Position numbers and translations under genes: made by a program | Part shown: in pieces, positions 31,108-42,893 of the stretch | Numbering within the stretch: the first letter of the stretch is position 1 | Layout: every line of letters starts with the position of its first letter | Notes under the pieces: generated by a model | Databases searched by the model: none | Told to the model about the DNA's origin: nothing | What the model saw: the letters and a program-made list of their open reading frames with translations, nothing else | Assembly (NCBI GenBank): GCA_947044405.1 | Contig: CAMRHE010000168.1 | Span: 964,501-1,028,500, forward strand | DNA from: Leptodactylus fallax | Lineage: Eukaryota > Chordata > Amphibia > Anura > Leptodactylidae | Direction of reading: 5' to 3' | DNA: 64,000 nucleotides

Positions 31108-31495
31108 GATGGCGGCCGCCTGAGGCCTATCCTGGAGGGAGTGCCGGTCCGTGGAGCAGGGAGACGCGGGAGACTCAGGAGGAGCTGCGGAGGAGTCAGC
31201 CGACAGGGGACCCCGCGGAGGAGAGCAGGAGTCCCGGTGAGTGCGGGGGGAGGGATACAGTGCGCACGGTCCCCCGTGCTGCTGGGACCCGTGCCGAGGC
31301 CCTGGGCTGCCGCTGGAGGAACGGGTCCATAGTGGAGGGATCCCCGCTAGCTGTTGGGACCACTGGGGGCTTTTTTGCAGGGAGCTTCTTCCCCATATAG
31401 CGGCAATTTAGCGGGCTCGGTGAGCGGTAAGTCAGGGGAGACGGGAGCTCGCAATTATGCGACCGTCTCCATCAGCGTTCAGGCCACGCCCCCGA

Positions 31496-31784
31496 CATGT
31501 CTGTTTTAATAAATGTGTTCCACGTGAAATAATTCTGGAGAATCTTTTACTAGAACTCTATTATTCCTATAAATTAATGAATAAACTGTGTTTTACCAGT
31601 CAAGGGGGTGCTCCTATACACTTTTACACTGTCCAATCAGTGCTGACAGTAGACACACACATCCATGACAAGGAGAATGGTAATACCCAGTTGTCAATTT
31701 ATTCAAACATTTCATGTAGGAAAAACAGAAGAACAAGTACAACACTGAGTTACAATAAAAGATGATCCAGAATTAAGTTATGTT
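31496..31784. other. non-coding, nothing recognised
   Basis: Flank of the L1-like LINE 5' end. Short frames only. Confidence 0.35.
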
Positions 31785-32170
31785 AGGGTAAGTGCACACT
31801 GCCGTTATTAATGTCTATTGCTCATATCTATCACAGGATGAGAGCAATGGACTTTGAATGCAGGGGGTTCCGTCTGCATCAGTCACCCTATCACCATTAC
31901 TGTTATGTAAAAAAAACATGACGGAAGCTTTCTTCCATCAGGTTTGTTTACTTTTCTGACAGAAGAGAAAGTTTTGCATTCAGTACTTTTTCTTCTGTTA
32001 CAAAAGTAAACAAACATGGAGGAAGAAAGTTTCTGTCATGTTTTTTTTTTCTTTAGAATGAATGGGAATGAACAGCAGACGGAGGGGGCATCATTTTCAT
32101 CCGTCACTCTATGGCTCTTAATGACGATGAGAGCAACTGAATTTTAATAACGGTAATGTAAACATCACCT
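31785..32170. repeat. palindromic MITE
   Basis: Left end gggtaagtgcacactgccgttatt and right end aataacggtaatgtaaacatcacc are inverted. The centre is a long imperfect palindrome around caaaagtaaacaaacatgg. Non-coding; resembles the 35305-35626 copy in its gacagaag/cttctgtc blocks. Confidence 0.75.
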
Positions 32171-32869
32171 TATATTTTTGTGTATCTGATATCTAAAGAA
32201 TATAGCAAATTATCTGCTATTATGAATTATTCCTGTATTTTATTATTATTATTATTATTAGATTCCAGACCACAGGGATTTAAAGATCATCACATGCCTC
32301 AATTTTGCATTCCGAATCTTTCAAAAGAAGTAGAAATCTAGGACTCTTTGAAGATACAGAAGAAACTAACCTTCACTACCTTTATCCAATCCCTACCTGA
32401 GCTGATTATGCTCACGTTTGCCATCCATTAAGTATAGGTATGTATAGGAACTTGTGATGACATTTAGTCTTAAAGATTTAGCTTTTCTACATTAAGTTTA
32501 AAATGAGTGTAAGTGACTCTTCAAATCTTTCTCACCTCACGGGAGATAATGTGACCTTTCTTTTATCACTGATCCATGAATAACTTTATATGCTGATCAA
32601 ATTCAAACCTTCAATTTAGCCAAGTGCACTGTCTTCTAAGTGCAAGTATAGATGTGAACCTAAATGGTAAAGGTCTATGCTAATCCAGTAACCCTTACTA
32701 CATATTCTTTATTTTGCTCAGTAATGTAATGTATTAGGTAGTTTCTCATTTCCACTGACTTATAGGATTTAACACTATTAATACCACCACTTGAGAATAT
32801 AAGTGTGCTAACTTTATGTTCCCCTTAGCTGAGACCTCTGGGACCACCACTCAGACTATAGAGAAGCAT
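32171..32869. other. non-coding, single-copy-looking; short ATT microsatellite
   Basis: ATT run at 32241-32261. No coding frames and no similarity to other parts of the window. Confidence 0.4.
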
Positions 32870-33153
32870 ACTGAGTAATAGAATTCAATATGTGATTTCT
32901 CAAGGTCTGACACCTGACCTCCCACAGATCAGCTGCTATTGGATGGGGAAAGCTTGCAGCACTGCTCCTTTCAGGTAATAGGAACGGCGTAAAAGCCCCG
33001 TCCACTGCATAATGGCTGGTTCTAAGGAATGCACCTGGAGGCTATTTGAACAGCTTATCTGTGTGTGGTCCCAACAGACCACATACTGAAGAACTATTCT
33101 GTGGATAGATCATCAGTATATAAAATCAATTTGGGCTCGAAAAACTCCTTTAA
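32870..33153. repeat. probable TTAA-target MITE, right end at 33149
   Basis: Ends ctcgaaaaactcctTTAA, like the end of a common frog TTAA-type MITE. The interior (ggtctgacacctgacctccc) resembles 60870-60920. The left end is not defined. Confidence 0.4.
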
Positions 33154-33222
33154 CTGATGGGAACCCCATCAATCACTAAAATTAAGGAATTGAGAGCACA
33201 GTGTTGATGCAGAACATCTCAT

Positions 33223-33697
33223 TTAAAAAGGACCTTTCACGTCCTCATGTATATGCGGTTTTACATACCGCTAGGAAGCCGACAGCGCGCTGACTGCCGG
33301 CTTTCCCGTTATGTGCCCCGGGACTGCAGATATCCGGAGTCTTAGTTTCACGGTTCACCGTCAGAAGGCCTTCCTGACAGTCTAGCCCCCAGTCTCGTCC
33401 CATAGCCATGGACCGTCAGAGGGGCGTTCCTTACCGCCCAGCAATGACGCTGAGCTGTGAGGAACGCCCCCCAGTACAGTGCTATGGAGGAATACTGTCA
33501 GGGAGGGCGTTCCTCACAGCGCAGCTAGACTGTCAGGAACGCCCTTCTGACGTTGAACAGTGAAACTAAGACCCCGGATATCTCCAGCCCCGGGGCACAT
33601 AACGGAAAGCCGGCGGTGCGCTGAATTCAGCGCGCTGTCGGCTTTCTAGCGGTATGTAAAACCGCGTATACATGAGGACATGAAAGGTCCTCTTTAA
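33223..33697. repeat. long palindromic MITE with TTAA target duplication
   Basis: Flanked by TTAA at 33223-33226 and 33694-33697. Ends aaaggacctttca / tgaaaggtcct. Inner arms also pair: tatgcggttttacataccgct with agcggtatgtaaaaccgcgta, and the cgacagcgcgctga and cccgttatgtgccccgg blocks. Kolobok or piggyBac type by target; no transposase. Confidence 0.85.
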
Positions 33698-33900
33698 AAT
33701 GTAACTAAATTTTTGGACATCATTTGATTTTTTGGCACATTATTTTTTGACATTAATAAATAATGCAATATACTTTATTAACAAATTTTGTCTCCTTTCT
33801 ATGAAACCCTGTGCTGAAACACAATTTTACCTATGTCTCTAGCACTGCTTCACTGCTTTTCACTGGAGCATGGGTTGATAGGCTCATGTATAATGCAGGG
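33698..33900. repeat. half of a TTAA MITE (aatgtaactaaat family)
   Basis: Shares the TTAA at 33694-33697. Matches the left halves at 48486 and 54850 (gtaactaaa...tttgg, aatatactttattaacaaattt, cctttctatgaaa). The right half is absent. Confidence 0.7.
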
Positions 33901-33935
33901 GGACTGAGGCTGATTAGTTCCTTCTAACATATATA

Positions 33936-35202
<1,267 letters not shown>

Positions 35203-35304
35203 TATCTGGGGAAATTTAAAACCTAAATTCTCACCAAAATTGCCATTCTACCATTATCACTACAGGTATACATTTGGGATTGCCATAGTTAGGTTACATC
35301 AGCA

Positions 35305-35626
35305 TTTAAGTTCACATTAGATTCTTTTAAGTCTGATATTCTGATCCATCATGGGATCTAAACAATGGACTCTAAAATTTATATAAGGATGAATGCAGAT
35401 GGAGCACATTCTGTCTGCATCTGTTATGTAAAAAACAGGACAGAAGCTTTCTTCTGTCTAGTATGTTTATTTTTCAAATGTAAGATAGATTCCGTTTGAT
35501 ATAACCAATCCAGACAGATCGTACTCTATCTGCATCCAAAATTATATTAGTTTTTCATTTCATTGTTCAGACGCTATGATGGGTCAGAACAGCAGACTTA
35601 AATGAAGCTGATGTGAACTTAGCCCT
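35305..35626. repeat. palindromic MITE
   Basis: Left ttaagttcacattag and right ctgatgtgaacttagcc are inverted; the arms (ctgatccatcatgggatctaaacaatg / cattgttcagacgctatgatgggtcag) pair imperfectly. Same general family as 15888-16135. Confidence 0.75.
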
Positions 35627-36220
35627 ATTGTTAACACTCTCCATTTCTGTGTTCCTGCCTTTCCTACTTGCATCCATTGTTCTGTGCAACGTTGCTCACA
35701 TCCATTGCTTTAAGGTTGCTTTGACTGGGTCTGCTCAGCTAGTCAGAACTTTGTTATGGAGAGTCAATCAAAGTGGTGCCTCACTGTGCAATCCAGAGCT
35801 GAGGTGGTTTATTTAAACCTAGCATTGAAACTTATCACCGTTCTGTGATTGTGTTTGTATTCTAGGCACTGGTACGCTCTCGTACCTTACCTTGTTTGCT
35901 GAACTCCTGATTTTGTCACTTTGGCTTGCTCTTCTGGATTACCCTTCTGTTTTTGATTTGGCTGTATGTGTGATCTCCTGGGTTTGACCATGGCTTGGCC
36001 TCTACTTTTGTTTTGGCAATTCCTGTACTCTGCAGGCTTTGACCTTGGTTTGTGATTTACTCCCTCTGCACACTATTGAGATTCTGCTTTGGTTCTTAGT
36101 CTTCAAGTGCAACTATTTTTGGCACCTTGTTCCAGGATTGCAACCAGGGTCCCAATGCAGCCAAGTCCATACAGCTTTGCAGTGAATGACTCTGATGAAT
36201 ACCTCAGGGATACCTTAGAG
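35627..36220 (+). other. possible LTR or leader of an old retroelement
   Basis: Contains a TATA-like tttatttaaacc near 35812 and a pyrimidine-rich stretch of ctggattaccc / gaccttggtttg type often seen in Gypsy LTRs. It ends with a short frame at 36154. The sequence resumes after the hAT element at 37381. No second LTR found; weak. Confidence 0.3.
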
Positions 36221-37388
36221 CAGGGGTCTCAAACTCTCGGCCCGCGGGCCAACTGCGGCCCTCGGGACAATAGTTTGCGGCCCCCACCTCAATATCAAAG
36301 TTTAATGTTAGTGCGGCACGAGTTTGATACGAATGGCACCAGGGGCGCACTGTCTGGGGGCCGGCATTTTTTACTATCTAATGTAAACCAGCCCAGGACA
36401 GGCCGCTTTAAAAAAAACAACGCTGAGCGGGGCCTGTCCTGGGCTGGCTTACGAGACGTCTGCATCACAGCGCAGGCAGCGATATAATGACGTCATCGCG
36501 CCTCCTACGCTGAGACACAGACGTCTCGGACAAGAGGAGAAGGCGGCGGCTGCATCAAGGCATCACAGGTAGGTGAGGAGAACTTTTTTTTTAAAATTTA
36601 TATAAATAGGCCGTTACCTGCTGGAGTATCCCCGGCAGGTGATGGCCTATTTATTTCCCTAACCGGCGTCTGCTCATGGCCGCCCCCGCTTCCCCTTCTG
36701 CTATGGGACGTAGAAGAGGAAGTGGATGCCGCTGTGAGCAGCCGCGGGCTTCGGTAAGTGAGGCCGCGGGTCTCAAATACTACTATTATTATACTCCAGG
36801 GTCTTTTTAGACCCCGGAGTATAATAATCGGAGACCCAGGGGAGGTGAAGGAACATAAAAACCAATGCTACTCACCTCTCCTGCGATCCGCTGTCACTCC
36901 GAGCAGGCTTGGGCGCTCTGGTGACGTAATCAGGTCGCGTCAACGGTCTCATCGCGTGACGTCTGTGCGCAATTAGACAGGGCTGAAAGCTGCTGGGAGT
37001 GCTCCGGTTTCCAGGATAGGTAAGTAACACTGGTTTTTATGTTTGTATCCTCCCCTGGGTCTCCAATCATTATACTCTGGGGTCTGAAAAGACCCCAAAG
37101 TATAATAATAGTTCGTGGGTGGGCCACTAGGGAGCACAATACCGTGTGCAGGGGCCACTAGGGAGCACAATACCGTGTGCAGGGGCCACTAGGGAGCACA
37201 ATACCGTGTGCAGGGGCCACTAGGGAGCACAATACTGTGTGCAGGGGCCACTAGGGAGCACAATACCGTGTGCAGGGGCCACTAGGGAGCATATTACCGG
37301 TGTGGAAAACCTGATGCGGCCCAGCCTCACCCAGACTCTACCTCCAGCGGCCCCCGGGTAAATTGAGTTTGAGACCCCTGCCTTAGAG
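36213..37388. mobile_element. hAT-type non-autonomous element with CCTTAGAG duplication
   Basis: Body 36221-37380 (1160 bp). Terminal inverted repeats CAGGGGTCTCAAACTC / GAGTTTGAGACCCCTG are perfect over 16 bp. The 8-bp duplication CCTTAGAG lies at 36213-36220 and 37381-37388. No transposase. Inside are two hairpins (36783-36828 and 37067-37110), the ttacctgctggagtatcc module near 36610, and a 31-bp minisatellite. Such interiors recur in elements with other termini at 18465 and 41989. Confidence 0.95.
37118..37300. repeat. 31-bp minisatellite inside the hAT-type element
   Basis: About six units of gtgtgcaggggccactaggg plus agcacaatacc. It is the inverse of the units at 42122-42270. Confidence 0.95.
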
Positions 37389-38063
37389 TCTGCAAACCAT
37401 GGCAGTGTTGGATTACAGGGAACTTGTTTTACTTGCTGTCTTTTTGCCCTGACAGTTACCTGCTGCATATTAGGAATTTGCTTAAACAGCAATTCCATCA
37501 TCTTGGGAATTGCTTAAACGCAATTCCATAACACTTATATAGCCATAAAAAATGGAATATTGGCACAGCTCCTTCTCATAGGCGTCTTTCCACTTGTGCA
37601 GCAATCAAAGTAAGGTATTCATAACTCAAAGGATTGCCAAGTCTTCTAGCTGGATATGGGTGCTCGACTTCAAAACATATCAAAATATCCAGTGAGGAAA
37701 AAAGGTAGGCAGTACTCACCATCCACTTATTCAACTTTATTCCAAGATGAAGGTATAAAACATGCATCGCTAGTCACATATCAGCAACGATCCATTTTGC
37801 ACAAATGTGCTTCCACTGGCTGATGACATGGCGACGCCTGAGTGCGTCTCTAAAAAAATTCCTCCCAACATCGTCACCCAGGCAACCTTACAAACACACT
37901 GGACTTGATGGCTCAACTGCCCCCACTCACAGGGTTCGGGAAGCATTCTCTATAATGCAAAAGCTGAGTACAATTCAAGCATGGTCAAGAAAAACCTCAT
38001 GCAAAATAGATTTATTCTGCCATACTCGCAACCTTCACAATAAATTTTAAAAAAATTAAAAAC
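37389..38063 (-). other. non-coding, with a hammerhead-like PLE motif at about 37785-37830
   Basis: On the minus strand near 37828-37788 I read ggaagcac, a short loop, gtgc and aAAATGgatcg. This is the usual layout of a frog PLE hammerhead (stem, then GAAAC) with the GAAAC changed. The surrounding ggtaggcagtactcacc string fits a PLE end. No coding content. Confidence 0.35.
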
Positions 38064-39040
38064 AAAACAGACATTTTATTTTTCGCATTAAACTTTTTAT
38101 TAGGGTTTTCAAAAATAACAGAAATAAAAGTAAAAACAACATGTGATTGTTGTCAATACAATGTGGGGATGAGAGTGGGAAGGGGAGTAACAGAAGGGTA
38201 TTTGGTGGGGGAACCATACACAAGTAAGGGGGGTAAGGAAGGTCGCATGCAGAGCTAATCAGAAAAAGGAAAGGAAATAACTTAAGCATCAACAGAGGCT
38301 AATAACGAAAGGGAGAGGATGTCTCTCAGGAAAACTAAGAGACTAGGTGCAGGTTAAACAGGGGTTTGGAGGTCAGAGGGAGGGAAATGAAGTAAGCAGG
38401 TAAAAGAGGGAGAGGTGTAGTTTCTAGGGAAGAGGGGCAGGGAAAACACTTTGGAAGTTGGCAGAATAGTAAAAAAAAATTTTTCCACCAGAACTACACT
38501 TGCTGATGTGGGCCATCATCATGTTTAAATTCCTCAAGGAGGTCCTCCATAAGACGGATATAGAGAATCTCCTGTAACTACAGTACGTCGATGTGTAGGG
38601 AGGAGAAGTGGTTTTCCATAGCCTGGGTATGAGGGATCTAGAGTTTATGAGTGTGTTTATTGAGTTTACAGGAGAAAATGGAAAGAAGGAAAGGGGCCGG
38701 GTCATCCTGTAACCCTCTCAACTAAGTGGCGAACCTCATTCCAGAAGAGGATCAGTCGGGGGCAATTCCTCCAGATGTGCAGCATCGTACCGCAATCAGC
38801 ATTGCATTTCAACAGTGATCTGAAGCTGAAGTGAACATTTCAGGTAGCACAGAGGGAACCTTCTACCAGTGAGAGGGAATTTTGTAGTTAGTTTCCTGAG
38901 CTTTACACAAGATGGAGAATTTGTGGCAGGAACAGAAGGACCAGAGCAACACAGTTGGTAGGAAAGAAGCCCCCAACTCTTGCTCCCATCGTGCCGTATA
39001 TGCTGGTAGATTGTTGTCTAATGTATCTGCGAATAAGCTA
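38064..39040 (-). pseudogene. L1-like LINE fragment, ORF2 C-terminus and 3' end
   Basis: On the minus strand the ORF2 end is readable in pieces: WEQELG near 38970, ETNYKIPSHW near 38875, then GTMLHIWRNCPRLILFWNEVRHL near 38730-38790, the C-terminal zinc-type motif of L1 ORF2. AATAAA-like signals lie near 38065-38100 at the 3' end. It is interrupted by the double Tc1 at 39041 and resumes at 41532. 5'-truncated and dead. Confidence 0.75.
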
Positions 39041-39254
39041 CAGTGGTGAAAAAAGTATTTAGTCAGCCACCAATTGTGCAAGTTCTCCCACTTAAAAAGA
39101 TGAGAGAGGCCTGTAATTGACATCATAGGTAGACCTCAACTATGAGAGACAAAATGAGAAAACATATCTAGAAAATCACATTGTCTGATTTTTAAAGAAT
39201 TTATTTGCAAATTATGGTGGAAAATAAGTATTTGGTCAATAACAAAAGTTCATC

Positions 39255-40277
39255 TCAATACTTTGTTATATATCCTTTGTTGGCAATGACAGAGGTCAAA
39301 CGTTTTCTGTAAGTCTTCACAAGGTTGGCACACACTGTTGCTGGTATGTTGGCCCACTCCTCCATGCAGATCTCCTCTAGAGCAGTGATGTTTTGAGGCT
39401 GTCGCTGGGCAACACGGACTTTCAACTCCCTCCTAAGGTTTTCTATGGGGTTGAGATCTGGAGACTGGCTAGGCCACTCCAGGACCTTGAAATGCTTCTT
39501 AAGAAGCCACTCCTTCGTTGCCCTGGCGGTGTGCTTGGGATTATTGTCATGCTGAAAGACCCAGCCACGTTTCATCTTCAATGCCCTTGCTTATGGAAGG
39601 AGGTTTGCACTCAAAATCTCATGATACATGGCCCCATTCATTCTTTCATGTACACAGATCAGTCGTCCTGGTCCCTTTGCAGAGAAACAGCCCCAAAGCA
39701 TGATGTTGCCACCCCCATGCTTCACAGTAGGTATGGTGTTCTTTGGATGCAACTCAGCATTCACTCTCCTCCAAACACGACAAGTTGTGTTTCTACCAAA
39801 CAGTTCTACTTTGGTTTCATCTGACCATATGACATTCTCCCAATACTCTTCTGGAACATCCAAATGCTCTCTAGCAAACTTCAGACGGGCCCGAATATGT
39901 ACTGACTTAAGCAGGGGGACACGTCTGGCACTGCAGGATCTGAATCCCTGGCGGCGTAGTGTGTTAATGATGGTAGCCTTTGTTACGTTAGTCCCAGCTT
40001 TCTGCAGGTCATTCACTAGGTCCCCCCGTGTGGTTCTGGGATTTTTGCTCACCGTTCTTGTGATTATTTTGACCCCACGGGGTGAGATCTTGTGTGGAGC
40101 CCATGATCGAGGGAGTTTATCAGTGGTCTTGTATGTTTTCCATTTTCTAATTATTGCTCCCACTGTTGATTTCTTCACACCAAGCTGCTTGCCTATTGCA
40201 GATTCAGTCTTCCCAGCCTGGTGCAGGTTTACAATTTTGTTTCTGGTGTCCTTCCACAGCTCTTTGGTCTTCACCAT
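39255..40277 (-). pseudogene. Tc1-like transposase, one nonsense codon
   Basis: 340 codons, from [14 protein letters not shown] to KGYITKY. The paired-type helix-turn-helix domain covers about residues 1-110 ([20 protein letters not shown]). Catalytic residues are present: [14 protein letters not shown] (one change from DNDPKH) and LNPIENL. The only clear lesion is an in-frame TAA at 39593-39591, directly after SANLLP, which splits it into 228 and about 112 codons. Cut-and-paste transposase; would need readthrough to work. Confidence 0.93.
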
Positions 40278-40503
40278 AGTGGAGTTTGGAGTGTGACTGT
40301 TTGAGGTTGTGGATAGGTGTGTTTTATACTGATAACAATGTCAAACAGGTGCCATTACTACAGGTAATGAGTGGAGGACAGAGGATCCTCTTAAAGAAGA
40401 AGTTACAGGTCTGTGAGAACCAGAAATCTTGCTTGTTTGTAGGTGACCAAATACTTATTTTCCACCATAGTTTGCAAATAAATGTCTGACCCGTGGGGTC
40501 AAA

Positions 40504-41313
40504 ATGATCACAAGAACGGTGAGCAAAAATCCCAGAACCACACGGGGGGACCTAGTGAATGACCTGCAGAAAGCTGGGACTAACGTAACAAAGGCTACCA
40601 TCATTAACACACTACGCCGCCAGGGATTCAGATCCTGCAGTGCCAGACGTGTCCCCCTGCTTAAGTCAGTACATATTCGGGCCCGTCTGAAGTTTGCTAG
40701 AGAGCATTTGGATGTTCCAGAAGAGTATTGGGAGAATGTCATATGGTCAGATGAAACCAAAGTAGAACTGTTTGGTAGAAACACAACTTGTCGTGTTTGG
40801 AGGAGAGTGAATGCTGAGTTGCATCCAAAGAACACCATACCTACTGTGAAGCATGGGGGTGGCAACATCATGCTTTGGGGCTGTTTCTCTGCAAAGGGAC
40901 CAGGACGACTGATCCGTGTACATGAAAGAATGAATGGGGCCATGTATCATGAGATTTTGAGTGCAAACCTCCTTCCATAAGCAAGGGCATTGAAGATGAA
41001 ACGTGGCTGGGTCTTTCAGCATGACAATAATCCCAAGCACACCAGGGCAACGAAGGAGTGGCTTCTTAAGAAGCATTTCAAGGTCCTGGAGTGGCCTAGC
41101 CAGTCTCCAGATCTCAACCCCATAGAAAACCTTTGGAGGGAGTTGAAAGTCCGTGTTGCCCAGCGACAGCCTCAAAACATCACTGCTCTAGAGGAGATCT
41201 GCATGGAGGAATGGGCCAACATACCAGCAACAGTGTGTGCCAACCTTGTGAAGACTTACAGAAAACGTTTGACCTCTGTCATTGCCAACAAAGAATATAT
41301 AACAAAGTATTGA
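40504..41313 (+). pseudogene. Tc1-like transposase, N-terminally deleted, same nonsense codon
   Basis: Plus-strand twin of the 39255-40277 copy, starting at the residues equivalent to about 75 ([11 protein letters not shown]). The DNA-binding domain is gone. It has the same TAA (40978-40980) after SANLLP and lacks one codon (KHTRATKEW instead of [10 protein letters not shown]). Other protein differences are few. Confidence 0.92.
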
Positions 41314-41531
41314 GATGAACTTTTGTTATTGACCAAATACTTATTTTCCACCATAATTTGCAAATAAATTCTTTAAAAATCAGACAATGTGATTTTCTAG
41401 ATATGTTTTCTCATTTTGTCTCTCATAGTTGAGGTTTACCTATGATGTCAATTACAGGCCTCTCTCATCTTTTTAAGTGGGAGAACTTGCACAATTGGTG
41501 GCTGACTAAATCCTTTTTTTTCCCCATTGTA

Positions 41532-41640
41532 TATATGAGTGATATGGGGTGTGTCGGCATCGAGGGGGAGATACAGTACAGAGGCACTCAAACAGGGTCA
41601 GTCAGGGGGTCTGTGGAAATTATGTGATTTCTTCAAGGAG
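41532..41640 (-). pseudogene. L1-like fragment, continuation beyond the double Tc1
   Basis: Minus-strand coding flavour (SPSMPTHPISLIY) continues into the 39040 side once the Tc1 pair is removed. Border to the next Tc1 is approximate. Confidence 0.5.
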
Positions 41641-41980
41641 GAGTAAAAGAAATATAGCTGTGTGTATTGCCAACATAGGCGGTAGTTTCTGATTCCAGAT
41701 CTCTTCTACACATTCCCAATATTTATGTATATTGGTTGACTCACTTGGGTACGAATACAGCTTTTTCTTCAACTCTACCTACAAGTGTTCGATTGGGTTG
41801 AGGTCTGGAGGCCAATCCAGCACCTCTACTTCATTGTCATTGAACCATTTCTTCGCTAATTTCAACATATGCTTCAGGTCGTTGTCTTGCTGGAACACAA
41901 TGTCATCTTTTTCATACCAATAGTACTCGAGTGTATGAAGTAACTCATCTTGTAGAATACTCACATATAGCTCAGCATTG

Positions 41981-42893
41981 AGACCACCCAGTGGCGTAAC
42001 TAGGAATGGCTGGACCCCAAGGCGAACATTTGACATGGGGGTCCCCCCCCCGAACCGCTGCCTCCAACCGCCCCCCCGGAACGCCCCCCTCCAACCCCCC
42101 CCCCCCAAAAAAAACGCTTTCCTGCACACACTATTATGCCCCATAGTGGCCCCTGCACACAGTATTATGCCCCATAGTGGCCCCTGCACACAGTTTTATG
42201 CCCCATAGTGGCCCCTGCACACAGTATTATATTCCATAGTGGCCCCTGCACACAGTATTATGTCCCATTATGTCCCATGAACAATTATTATACTCTGGAG
42301 TCTTTTCAGACCCCAGAGTATAATGATAGGAGACCCAGGGGAGGATACAAACATAAAAAAACAACTTTGCTTACCTGTTCCTGCTCCGGTCCACTCCCTG
42401 CTACTTCGGCCTTCTTCGATGTTGGACCAGGACGTCGTCACGTGATGTGGGCTGGCGTCACGACGCAAAATGATGTTGGGTGACGTCTGGGACGTCACCA
42501 AATAGGCCCGAAGCCTGGAGAAGCGTAGGAGAGGTAAGTACATTGTTTTTTATGTTCCTTCTCCTCCCCTGGGCCTCCTATTATTATGCTCCGGGGTCTG
42601 AAAAGACCCCAAAGTATAGTGATAGCAGAGATTATGGGGTTTCGGCCCGCACCCTTACCTACCGATCCCCGCTGCTGCTCACAGCCGCCTCCGCAGAATA
42701 GGAAGCGCAGGCGGCCGTGAGCAGGACCCCGGGGAACGGTAAGTATATAGGGCCCATTACCTGCTGGGGTTACTCCAGCAGGTAATGACCTATTAAAAAA
42801 AAAAAAAAAAAAGCATTGGGGGCCCCGTAATGTCCCGGGCCCTGTGGCAGCCGCTACCGCGGCTACCCCGGTAGTTACGCCCCTGAGACCACC
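41981..42893. mobile_element. hAT-type non-autonomous element with AGACCACC duplication
   Basis: Body 41989-42885 (897 bp). Ends CAGTGGCGTAACTAGG and ggTAGTTACGCCCCTG (one mismatch in the outer five bases). Duplication AGACCACC at 41981-41988 and 42886-42893; removing it restores the Tc1 reading. Contents: C-rich start, 31-bp tandem units (42122-42270), two hairpins (42284-42328, 42580-42622) and the ttacctgctggggttactcc module near 42757. No transposase. Confidence 0.95.
42122..42270. repeat. 31-bp minisatellite inside the hAT-type element
   Basis: About five units of cacacagtattatgccccat plus agtggcccctg; the inverse of 37118-37300. Confidence 0.93.

Larger units (their letters stand above)
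19384..31495 (-). mobile_element. L1-like LINE, 5' complete but 3' truncated, interrupted by a BEL/Pao element
   Basis: On the minus strand, from a GC-rich 5' region (about 31495-31108, beginning gggggcgtggcctgaacg) through ORF1 and ORF2. ORF2 is cut by the BEL element (21429-29020) and ends within the RT domain at about 19384, where unrelated repeat DNA starts. LINE copies usually lose 5' sequence and keep the 3' end, so loss of the 3' end implies a later deletion or rearrangement. Confidence 0.85.
39041..41529. mobile_element. head-to-head double Tc1 element (inverted duplication)
   Basis: Two Tc1 copies face away from each other: minus copy 39041-40490, plus copy 40490-41529. Arms 39041-40082 and 40490-41529 are near-identical inverted repeats of about 1040 bp around a spacer of about 400 bp, which is the 5' part of the minus copy. 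The outer ends are both intact 3' terminal repeats, starting cagtggtgaaaaaag and ending ccccattg, flanked by TA (39039-39040 and 41530-41531). The family is a Tc1 lineage I recall from teleosts. Confidence 0.9.

Noticed and set aside
30187..31400. Plus-strand frames opposite L1 ORF1 (up to 125 residues)
   Set aside because: GC-rich shadows of the minus-strand ORF1; no recognisable domain.
35627..36212. A complete LTR retrotransposon around 35627-37570
   Set aside because: Promoter-like sequence only; no second LTR, primer-binding site or pol.
37118..37300. Regular 31-bp repeats as a CRISPR array
   Set aside because: Units are directly tandem with no unique spacers, lie within a hAT-type element, and the DNA is from a vertebrate.
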